Assembly (NCBI GenBank): GCA_963678675.1
Contig: OY783196.1
Coordinates: 28,746,827 to 28,810,826 of the forward strand
DNA from: Xiphydria camelus
Lineage: Eukaryota; Arthropoda; Insecta; Hymenoptera; Xiphydriidae
Reading direction: 5' to 3'
DNA length: 64,000 nucleotides
Under the pieces are notes generated by a model. That model was not told the DNA's origin. It ran no database searches and worked only from the letters and a program-made list of their open reading frames with translations. Shown one piece after another: positions 24,901 to 35,907 of this stretch. Numbering within the stretch: position 1 is the stretch's first letter; each line of letters begins with the position of its first letter. The position numbers were made by a program, and so were the translations under genes.

Positions 24901-27900
24901 TGCGAGATGTGTCCACGGAATTTCACGTCGGTGGAGAGTTTGAAGGAACACGAAACGACGCACGACGCGGACAAGCCGTTCATTTGTGTATTATGCGAGA
25001 AGGACTTCGCCTTGAAGTCTTCTCTGAGTCGGCACATCGTGGCCTCTCACGGCGTGGATCCCGGGCCCATAATAGACAGCGACAAGTGCCTGAAGCGAAC
25101 GGCGTCGTTGCCGTTCCGGAATAAGCAGAATCAAGTTGCACTTAACGATGCCAAATTGACCAAAGCAGCGTCCGAATCCCCATTTTCTCCCGCTGAGGTG
25201 AGAAAATCGGCATTGCTTCGAGTTGCGATCGAACGATCCGTTCGATTCTCATTCGTTGATCACATCCACAGATGAAACTGGAAAATGACGAGGAGGACCG
25301 TGAAAGCTCGCACGAGAATATGATCGAAATAGAAACGGTGTTTGTCTGCGAGATCTGCACGAGGGACTTCAACGATCGGGCATCGTTGTGGCTGCACATA
25401 CGCGCGACTCACAAGGAATTCGCCGCGTTCGCCTGCGGCGTCTGCTTGAAGATCTGCTCTGACAACGCCCAATTGCTGAATCACGTTAATATGTATCACG
25501 GGGGATCGAAACTTCAGGTGTCCGAGCAAAGAAGGTAATTGAAGTGGATGGGAAAGGGGGGCAACGACGAAACGGTGTTTCATTAGACTCTGTACTATTC
25601 ACATGTGCGCGTATAAACTGTACTTGGATGCTTGCAGGTACAGCTGTACGATTTGTGGACGGCAGCATGACTCTCGAAAGAAGTTAATTACTCACGTTTC
25701 GATTCATAACGTTGACCCGAGTTATGATCCAGCCAGCTTCGTTCAACTGAACAGCAATTACTACAATGAAAATCTAAATAGCAATGAGGCCAACGAGCAG
25801 GCATTGGAGTTTGAAGTGGACGACGGAGAGAAAATGGACTGTTACATTTGTTACAAATCGTTCCCGAACGAGGATCATCTCATACGCCATCAGCGAAACG
25901 CTCACAAGGTCGGTAACGGCTGGCGAAATCGAATTTTAATCGACCCCTGCTTTCCCGATCTCACGTAATACAACCATTTTGCAATTGCAGTCCGAACACC
26001 TGGCGCCGATCGGTGACCCCAGCGGAAGTGGAAACGGTTCGAACGGAAGCGGAAATGGGACTGGGAACCGCGCGCAGTACCATCTCTTCTTCGTCTGCGA
26101 GCTTTGCGGTAGTTCCCATCCGAGTAAGTGGGAGAGATGGCTTCACGTCAGCAGCATGCACAGCAACGAGCCCGCCATCCGAGTAAGTTGCCACCGTTTA
26201 ACGACAACGAGCGCTCCGCGGTACCCAGTTCATTCCACTGACCTAATCTTTCTCTTCGTCGTTTGCACAGTGCGAACGCGTCGATTGCGCCAAGATCTTC
26301 GCTACCAGATCGTTACGCAACGAACACGCCCAACACCACGCGGTGCAAGGTGCGTCACCGAATACCTGCGAGGTCTGTGGAAAGCTCTGGGGCAGTCGCG
26401 TTGACTACTGGAAGCACGTAATGGGCGTGCACTCGGATACGGTGCCACTGATCTGCGGGGTGTGCCTCAAGGTGTTCGCCGATGTCATTCAATTAAGCGC
26501 CCACGTCAAAGCCAACCATTGGCCGCTGACTAACGGCGACTTCAGTTGCGATATCTGCGGGCGACCGTATTCCAACAAGTCGAAAATGTCGAGACATCGA
26601 AAGATTCACGGATTGGATATCGATGGCTATGCGAACAACAGCGTCAACGACGTGGCAGTGAATGCGAACACGACGAAGCTCGAACATCGCGGCGCTCCCG
26701 CGGATAACGATTTGACTTGCGACATGTGCACAGACCTCAAGTTCCTGAGCCTGGAAGAATTGTGCAATCACAGGCGAACCGCCCACGGCCTTTTCCCCTG
26801 TGATTTGTGCAACAAGTGCTACGGCAGGACTTCGCATTTGTGGAAACACGTAAATCGCGTGCACAAGGGTCACGAGGACGTGACGTGCCGATACTGCATG
26901 AAGACTAGCGCGTCCAAAGATCATTTGGCCGCTCACATAGCGAAGATTCACAGGTACGAACCGGACGCCAAGAGGGAGATCCGGGATGAATCCGCGAGTT
27001 TCAAGTCGCCGAATCCAGAAGAGGAAGGCTTGCATCACTGCGAGAAGTGTAACAAGGGTTTCCACAAGCGGTACCTGCTTCGTCGTCACATGAAGGGCTG
27101 TCAAAATTATCGGAAGGATCCCGGCGCCCTGTTGACTCGATGTCGCGCGTGCGAGAGAATCTTCAAGGATCGCGCCAGTCTTCAGAAGCACATAGAGAAC
27201 CACCACAGCTCCTACACGTGCCACTTGTGCGACGAGACGATCACTTCTAAACTCGGCATCATGACGCACAATCGCGTCAAGCACAAGGATCATCCCGATC
27301 TCACCTGCGACCACGCCAACTGCAAGAAACTCTTCCGAACGAAGGAGGACTTGGAGTCGCACAAAAAGGATCACAAGTACCTCAACAGTCCCAATGTGTG
27401 CGACTTCTGCGGCGACACGGTGGAAAATAAGCTTAAGCTGAAAATGCACATCCTCTCGTTGCATCGGAACGAAATTGGAGTGTCTTGCGGTGTCTGTCTC
27501 ATTCCTATGAAGGACCCTAAGGACTTGAAGAAGCACGTGGAGGACGAGCACAGCGGCAGACTGTCCAAGCCGAATACGTGTAAAGTGTGCGGAAAGCAAT
27601 ACGCCTCCAAGTGGAAGGCGTTCGATCACACGAAAAAGTGTCACGGCAAGGTCTTCCAGACCTGCAAGCAGTGCCTGGCTGTCTTCACGAACGACCAAGA
27701 TATTCGCAACCATTACGAGCACGTGCACAACGTCCCGAAAGATCAGTTGGCCTGTTATCAGTACCGTTTAGAGGTCGGACCGAAATCGGAAGAATTCGAC
27801 GCGTCGGAGATTAGGGTTAAGGAGGAGCCGCCCGAGGACTCGGAGTTCGGCGATATGCAACTCAGCGTGGAGAATGCCAAAGGACGCAAGAGGAGGCGAT

Positions 27901-28190
27901 CGCACTGCGATACGTTCGATTGCGAGATGTGTCCGGAGATCTTCCTGAACGAACGGACGCTCGCCGAGCATTATCGAAACGTTCACAACGCGGATCCGCT
28001 GCAGTTGTTCAAGAAAACGAGGTTGGACGGCAAGGGCGGCGGTAAGAAGAAAGCGAAGAGTCGTCCGAATTTCGAGTGCAAAAATTGCGGGAAGCAATTC
28101 TGTACGAAGACATTGTTCTGGAATCACATCGACGCGTGCGCGAGACGTAACTCTCTGATTAAAGAGGAAGAAGAAGAGGAAGAGGAAGAG

Positions 28191-28222
<32 letters not shown>

Positions 28223-30668
28223 GGACGAGGAGGAAGGATCGCGACAGAAGCGGGAAAGCGGTGTCGCCGTAACAACCTCAATTTTGGAGTCGCGTTTGAA
28301 GAATAACAATCGAATCAAGAGGGAGGAACCCGAAACCGCGGGCGAGTCCAATTTAAACATTCCCGACTTCAATCTTTTTGAAAATATCAATATGCAACTC
28401 TCCGGGCAAAAACCAGTGCCGAACCTCATGCCTCTATCCCAAATGAAGGCGTTCAATGGGAATTCGAAATACTCCCGAAAAGATTCCCGCAAGGTTTACG
28501 ACGAGTCGACGAACACCGAGTGTGCGTGCGAAGTTTGCGGTAAGCAATGGCCCGCCAAAAAACACCTGTGGCAGCATTTGATTCGGTTTCATCGAGCGGA
28601 AGCCGCCGTAACGTGCGGCGTGTGCCTGAAGCTGTGCAGCACGTACGCGGACCTCGCGGATCATTTGAAGGATGCGCACGAGGCGATACTAACACGCGAA
28701 GGCAACAATTTCACTTGCAAAACTTGCGGCAGATATCACAACGCCAGAAGTAAGCTATTATTGCACATGAGCATACACATCAATTGCTATGGAAATGCTT
28801 GGTGCGCCAAGTGCCAGCAAAGCTTCGAAAGCGAGGAAAAGCTCGCAGAGCATAGCACCGTCTGTACCGCGAAGCAATCGGACTACGAAGATCACTGCGA
28901 TAACGATACCGACAACACTACGCAACGGAACAACGATGATAAGTGCAGCTTGATGGAAGACGAGAATTCCCTTACCGAAGAGGTTGAGGAGGTCGATTTT
29001 GAATCCGAAGTGGAAGAAGGGGACGACGCGTCCGACAATCGCCAAGAGAGCAATTCCGAAAATACGGATGACTCTGATAGTTCTAGCAATGCGAGTACGA
29101 GCGACGATGAGGAGAATGAAGGCGAAAATAACGGAGAGGGCGAAACGAGATCTAACAGCGGAGTTACAGAAGAGGTTGGAAGCACCACGGACGATGATTC
29201 CGATAATTCTGCAGAGGATGACGATGAAGATGCCTCGGACGATGATCACACGCCAGTTAATGAAATTGGGAACTCCAATGGCCATAGCGATAGCGACGAG
29301 ACGAGCGTGATCGAAAGGGATAATATTATGCGGGAGACGAGCGCCGAGGAAAGGACCCTTAAGCATGTCGACGGTGATACGAATGGCGGGGACGAGAGAT
29401 CGATGGCCGTGACTCCAACACTCGCGGCAAGCTCAACCGAAATTAAAGACTCCTGTGACTCACGCACGGAGGATCACCCAGTCAATATGCAGCCCGCGCA
29501 AGCCGAGGACTCTGCTGGTGACGACGATGATCACGATAGTGACGATGACCACGATAGCGATAGCGACAGCGACAGTGATAGCGACGACGACGACGATAAC
29601 GACAACGACGATGAAGATGACGATGACGGGCCACCGATCTTGAGTCCGATAGTTCCTCTGCCAACGTCAACTCGGGAAGGTGAGGAACGAGAGAATTGTC
29701 AAGTGAACGACACGCGACACGAATTGACGCCAATGGTATCGGTGCCGGCAAAGGCGGAGAACGAGATGGATATATGCGAGCTCGACGAAATCAGGAACGA
29801 AATAGAGAGAAGCAAGTCATCCAAGTTTCCGAATTCCGAGGAGTACTGTGAGGTTGGAAAGATGGAGAAAAACTCGACGAGCGATCGTTCTTTGACAGGC
29901 ATGCTGGAGTCTGAATCTGAAGATGGCGAAACGCGAGCAGCCGATGACCGTGACGTGGAGGAGCCGACTGACGATGACGATGACGCTCGGACCGAAGCGG
30001 CGGAGCATGACGCAGGCTCCAAGATCGAATACGAAGAACAATCTGGAGACTCTAATCCGGGTAATACGTACGAGCAATGCGAGGAGAATCGAAACGTCGA
30101 GGACTCCGTGGAAGAGACTTACGAGGAGAATTCGGACGTCGAGGCGATGGAAGTCGAAGTTGCCGAAGAAGACAGCGAGGTACGAATACATAACTTGGAT
30201 GGAACCGTGTTGGTCGTGGCGAACGATGCCGAGGGTAATCAGATATTGATTCAACGGAACGTATCCGACATGGCGAACGATGACTCCAACCAGGAAATGA
30301 CGCAGTACGTATATCAAGACGGAAACGCGTACGAATTAGAGGGATACAGAATAGAAGAACACGAGGATGACGCCGCGTCGCCGGCTGTCGAGATACAAGA
30401 GATTTCGGATGACGATGAGGCCGAGGGGGGCGAAGGGGAAATTGAAATAGTACAAGGTCACGAGGAAAGCCGAGAAGGAGAGGCTGAAGGCGAAGACGGG
30501 CCGGAGGAAAACCAAGGAGACGACGATAGTGAGATGGATGACGAAGCGACGGTAGAAGAGATGGAAGGCGAGGTGGAGGAGGAAGAGGAAGAACGCGAAG
30601 AAGAGGAGGAAGAAGCAGACGTCCAGACTATGAATATCAGTGCCAAAAGTGAAGTGTCGAGGACGTAA
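18962..30668 (+). CDS. Giant ZAD + multi-C2H2 zinc-finger protein with acidic tail
   Basis: Probable DNA-binding nuclear protein; no specific ortholog recognised. Nine coding exons: 18962–19096, 23270–23404, 23489–24165, 24267–24751, 24863–25197, 25272–25534, 25638–25908, 25991–26182, 26271–30668; phases all agree, 2,296 residues. Exons 1 and 2 form a ZAD dimerisation domain: ELCRLCAS (Cys11/Cys14) and CLCYRCMYNLENFYDFR (Cys57/Cys60). From about residue 245 to 1700 there are about 32 C2H2 or C2HC fingers, grouped in clusters without the TGEKP linkers of KRAB-type proteins. Several repeat as a three-finger unit. A poly-Glu run (about residues 1462–1492) interrupts the array. The last ~600 residues are finger-free and rich in Asp, Glu and Ser. 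Intron 1 is 4.2 kb, CpG-rich and without recognisable exons. An AATAAA is at 32103–32108. It converges with the RPA34-like gene. Confidence 0.88.
21199..21221. repeat. (GA)n microsatellite in ZAD-gene intron 1
   Basis: Pure GA dinucleotide run in the long first intron; a GAGA-type sequence. A structural feature only. Confidence 0.85.
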
Positions 30669-32343
30669 TTCAGCTCTGTAAAGCTACCCAAAGTATATCG
30701 AGTCAATGAAGATTCGTGAAAACATTACGAACAATTTCCTACGTACCTTGAACAAATATCAAAAAACGTCGTACAATGGCTTTGCAGTAAGCGCGCCGCG
30801 TTTTTTTGCCGGAGGTACGTTATTCGATATTACGCGTCTCGCGATAAGGAGCGCTGACAGATGCCGAAATTTCGCAGCTGTCGTCCTTGGAAACGCGTAA
30901 GCGAGCATTACATCTCTGAAAGTTCTAAACTTAATAATTTTAGCTTCGTTCAACTTTATAAGCTCGAGTCGTATTACAACAAGAATGTAATGTTTCCGTT
31001 CGAATCTTTAACGTGTTTATTTACATAATGATTGCACGATTGTATGATATTACAAATCGCGTATCGTTGCTAAGGTTCTCTACAGCTCGCCTTTTCAAAT
31101 CGGTGCGACCATGTCGACGGGTTTCGATGAAGGTGATGTTGTCGCGAAATTGTGCAATATCGAAGGATCGTGCGTTGATTCTCTGCGTTAACGCTCTACG
31201 AAACTGCTGTGGACTTGCGTATCTACGTCGGCTGGTGCCGCTTCCGATAAGACTCTGGCAGTTCGTCGAACGGCACGCGAGATAAATGGAATATACTCAC
31301 TCGATATATTTGACCCGATATATAATTTGAACTCGAGTTTAAGATAATTCTAATTTGTTCTATTTAATTTTCAACATTATTTATTGTATTCATTCCAAAG
31401 TAACCGTTATACCGAGCGTGATGTTATCGCTATTAATTGAAATGTAATTCGGGATGATTCAGTTCTATCTGGCGTACTCATCGAACGCATTCGTCAGTTT
31501 TTGCGTGTAAGTGTCGCACGATCGCGACTAGATGGAAGGTCGAGTTCTGCTAAAGTACAGTGAATTCAAACCCGAGTGTGCGAATATTTGGTATATCGAC
31601 CTTGTAATGCATCGACTAAAAGACTCTAGACATTTTCCTGTGTAAATATTGTAGCATAACGCTAGCTCTCGTCTAGATGTATTCGCAAACCAAAACGCCC
31701 CTCTCCCGGGGACAAGTTTTCAATTGCGAGAAATTGAAAGAAATAGTCACGCTATATTTTTTGTCGCGCTGCGGAGCGGGGCTCTCTATTTCTTTTTCTC
31801 TCTTTTTTCCCCCCCTCTTATCTTTCTCTCGTGCTACTACTACCACTAAGTTAAATCTAAGAAATTGTATATTGTGATAAGCGAATCGTGAGTCCGTGTA
31901 TAGAGAGTACGATTAAGCAGGGAATGAAAAAAAAATGAAATCTCCAATCCACGCTATCGAGTTGCAAGAATTGGCACGTGCCAAGATGCCGTAACACATT
32001 GAAGGGAAGAAGAAACAAAATTGAGATGTAACTGTGCAACGGACGGAGATATATCGTTTGACAAAATCGAGACCACAGTTGTTATATTGAATGAACTTTT
32101 GAAATAAACGCCTGAAATCATTTACACAATCGTAATGTGTTTGGGTATGTTTTTTTTTATTATTGGTAGTGATGGCGAATAACATTTGGATACTCGTCTT
32201 TCGTATTCCTAATTAATATTTTATTGCGAATCCTTACAATACAGATAGCCTACATTGCTTTGTACAATACTTCCCATTAGCGCTTCTTCATTACAGTGCT
32301 CCGCTATGTTTAATTAAACTTATTTAATTTTTCCATTTGCTCC
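30669..32343. other. Convergent 3' region of the zinc-finger gene and the RPA34-like gene
   Basis: Non-coding, moderately AT-rich, consistent with a long 3' UTR of the zinc-finger mRNA ending after AATAAA at 32103–32108. The minus-strand gene has an AATAAA near 32219–32224. The two transcript ends would then lie about 100 bp apart. No other gene or repeat was recognised. Confidence 0.55.
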
Positions 32344-35300
32344 TTACTGCGGAAAATGCTTTCGTCGTTTCACCGAACTGCTTTCCCCGTGCTTATCTCC
32401 GTTGTCCGTAAACCTTTTAGTGGAGCTCCTCGCTTCTCTGCCTTCGCCAACTGCCTCCTTTATTCGTTTTGAATTTGAAGAACCATTCAGCCTCTTCGAT
32501 TTTACACGCTTATTACGTTTTTGTGCAAACATTTGGAATGCCGAATCATTTATAGCGTCCGCCTCTCTCCAGGATACACTTGGTTCAATAGAGTGTAAAC
32601 TACTTTTCCGTTTATCCCTCGTAGATTCTTGTAAAGATCTCACGTTACCATTATTTTTCTTTATCTTTCCATTTTTCTTCGTTGCGCCCAATGGCGGATT
32701 GTTCTTTTTTCTCCTGGCAACAAAATTTAATATCGACCATTTGCTTCTCCTCTTTCTCTTCCGATTGGCCGGTAGCTTTTCACGTCTCTTCGATTTATTT
32801 TTCTTGCGTACTCCTCTCAACGACGTGTCTCCAATCAACGGTGTACTGGTGAGAAAATCTTTGTGTTCGAATATCTGCGATATTTCGTAGCTTTCACATT
32901 CAATCGGTTTCTTTTCAGGCGTATCCTGCCTGTGAACGACCTCGTTCGATCGTACAGGGGATGAAATTGTTAATTCATTCTGTCCTATATCTCCCAAGCC
33001 AGTTGCAACGTTGTCTTCATTCTCATAAGTCGCCGGCTTGACTTGACCCCGTTTCTTACGCGGTTTCGATCTTTCTTTCAACTCCCTGGCCGCTTCTATG
33101 TTCTTCTTATATAGCCTCTCTTCGTACTCAAGGCCGAGTAGAGGGTGTCTCACTTTTAAATTATTCGGGAATGGAACGTTCGATTTTTTCGAAAACTGTG
33201 CGTTTGCATTCAACGTGCACGAGGGTGTGTGCGGAAGAGTTGGTTTCTCTGATAACTTGTGTCGAAATAATATTGAGCCTGCTGGCTTGATGGTGACTGT
33301 AACAACGTAAAAAATGATTTGGAAGGTAAGAATGCAAATCATATATTATAATTTTACCTTTCCTTTTTCAACGCGCGTTAGTTACCTGTCTTGTATAAAT
33401 GCTTTCCTTCCCCACTACTCAGGATGCAGGATACGGCAGCAGTTTTCTTGAACAACGTCTCGTAATAGTCGTTGCCGATTCTTAAAGTGTTACTATCTCC
33501 AAGTGTAATCGTTTCACCTTGCTGATGCTCTAAGTCTACCTACATATAAAGTTGCAAGTCGACATAGATTAATATAGAGGCGCATGAATGCACGAGTGAT
33601 GATTGCGTATTGTAAGAATTTCATTTTACTAACTGTTTTCGGTAGCTCTAAGATCCAGATCTCGTCGTCTTTCGAAATATCATTTAAAGCAAAGCTGGGA
33701 CTTGTGACGTCCGGAATTAAACCACTCTCTTTGACAAAATCACCCAACTGTAAAAGAAAGACATCTTCAATACAGAACAAATGCGTATGTAGGCGTAATG
33801 TATTAGTAGCGATCTTGCGTACCCTAGTTGGTCTTGGAAGAATTGTAGGCCGTGTTTTGGCTTTCTTTATTAATTGTTTCGATTGACCATCGTCCTTTCG
33901 ACTATTTTGTACATCACCGATATGTTCTCTCGTCGTAATTTCCGCGTCGCTTTCTTCCTCCCTACTACCAAAAAACTCGTCCTCGCTCGCGACTATAGAC
34001 ACGCTCGTTTCGCTTGATTTAGTTCGGTGAATCGAATTCGGCTTGCGGTTCGTACCGTTCAAGGAAGGTACACTTTGAGAATCTCTTCCAGCTTGATGTT
34101 CTTCTTCTAAAATGCTTGTAATTGTTTTGTCATTCGAGTCACTGTCAGAGGCGTCAGTTACAGTTGCGTGTGCATCGATAGGCACTCGCTGAACGGAGCT
34201 CTCATCTTCCGAGTCGGAAGAATCACTCGTACAACTGTTTTTCCATGACAACGCTATTTTCTTTCCCATTTTGAGATACCTATCGGTGGTATAATCAATT
34301 TCACAATTTTCATTTATTCTAGAAGATGCTAAAGTCTCGCACGCATCCGTCGATTTTTTAACCGTGGTGGCTGTCTGTGTAGCGGCAATAATTCCTGTCT
34401 CGTTGTAATGAGACTCGGAAGAAAGTTCACTCTTGGCGAGAGGCTTGGAATTGTACGGATTGTCGTTTTTATAAAATTGATTTTTTTCTTCGGCGTCGCT
34501 ATCAGTGTCATGATTTGTATATTTGCGAGCTTCCTTTACTGGCGTCGTTTGAGTTTTGCAGTTACTTACATCTGAATCTTGGGACTGTAAGGGGCACTCT
34601 TCATTAGCAAGGCTATCGTTTTCATCTGCGATGAAATCAATTCTCGTTTTCTCGTCGATTATTGTATATTTAGAATCAATAATTTCTGTCCTTGTGATTA
34701 TCGGTGGGGCTTTGTTCTGGGGAATAGATCCCGAAGACAGGGAGTTTAAGGAAGGAGTTTTTTCTTTGATATCATTCTCGCCTGTTATTTTTTCATTGGC
34801 GAATAATTTACATTGATCTTCGTTGATATGTAGGGAACTGCTTGGGCTCATTTTAAATTCCTCAAAAACTAACGATTCTTCATCTGTAAGATTATTGTTA
34901 CTATTATCAGAATTATGTTCTGGCACTATTGAGTCATTCTTATGATTTGTATCAGAGGTTTTACTATCGAAATCGACATTACAGGTTCTGGAGAAACCAT
35001 CGCGAGAAGACTCCGCCTCTATCTCCGAATCTTTCAGGTATCGATTCAATGGTTGTTTGTTTAACTTTACAATGCTTCTATCTGTACCTTTGGACAAGTC
35101 ACTGATATTATTAATATCTACACTTCGCTTTGGCGATCGTAATGGAGATAAATCGAACCTATCCGAAAACCATAAGTCTTCTCCTGGAAGAGAAGTGGTT
35201 TTACACGAAGCTTTCTCATCAATGCACGCTGTACGATAACTACTATACTCGGAATTAAGTTCAGATGTTTCCCCACCACCTTCATCAGTGATTTCAGGGG

Positions 35301-35907
35301 TCGGTGGTAAAACCGTACCTCTACAAGGTGGAAAATCAGCTAGATTAGGGATCACTTTCGTTTTAACATCTGGAGATTTACTCGATAACTTCGCAAGGCT
35401 TTTTTTTCGCTTGGTTTTAGAAGTTTTATTGTTTTTTAAAACACTGGCTTTCATCCCACGCTCACTGGATGCATGATTCGTTGAATTATGTATACTCTCT
35501 TGTTCCCTATCAACTTTTGATTTGGATTGATTGTGATCATTCTTTGATACAATCAAAATACCATCGTCTTCTTCATCAGTACTCTCATAGTTTCTCATCT
35601 TAATTAATTCATAATTTATTTTCTTAAGTATCTCTTCAAAATCGCTGTCACCAAGATTCGTTTTGTCGTCAGTTTCATAATCTGACCCAATGTTGTCCAG
35701 AAGAACTTTCCTCATCCGTATATATTCGGCATACGTTCTTAATTTAGGAGTGTTACTCAGCACATAATTGAAAGCTTTTGTACTTCGTCGCAATCGATTT
35801 GAAGGGGAAGGACGATCCATTAAAGAACCAATCTTCATCCTACTCTTGGTGGTATGCTTGATAGGTTGCCAAAGTCGAAGATCCATATCTATTTCGCTAC
35901 GGTACAC
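32344..35907 (-). CDS. POLR1G: RPA34/POLR1G-like protein with a very long N-terminal extension
   Basis: Four exons on the minus strand: 35907–33823, 33747–33634, 33539–33386, 33296–32344; phases agree, 1,101 residues. Residues about 696–830 resemble the RNA polymerase I subunit RPA34/CD3EAP. SPSFALNDISKDDEIWILELP lines up with the human segment containing FSLEAL…ELWLIQAP, and YETLFKKTAAVSCILSS and TIKPAGSILFRHKL follow. The C-terminal ~250 residues are strongly basic with K/R clusters, as in RPA34. In Pol I this subunit pairs with RPA49 and aids initiation and elongation in the nucleolus. The first ~695 residues, encoded by one exon, are Ser/Asp/Glu/Lys-rich with no domain I know. Human POLR1G (510 residues) lacks this. 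No Met lies between the extension and the RPA34-like part, so a separate start there is unlikely. Alternative: two genes joined by read-through splicing. Confidence 0.62.

Noticed and set aside
26493..27728. A 411-codon minus-strand frame
   Set aside because: Mirror of the zinc-finger coding exon; its hydrophobic composition is the reverse complement of repeated Cys/His/Lys codons.
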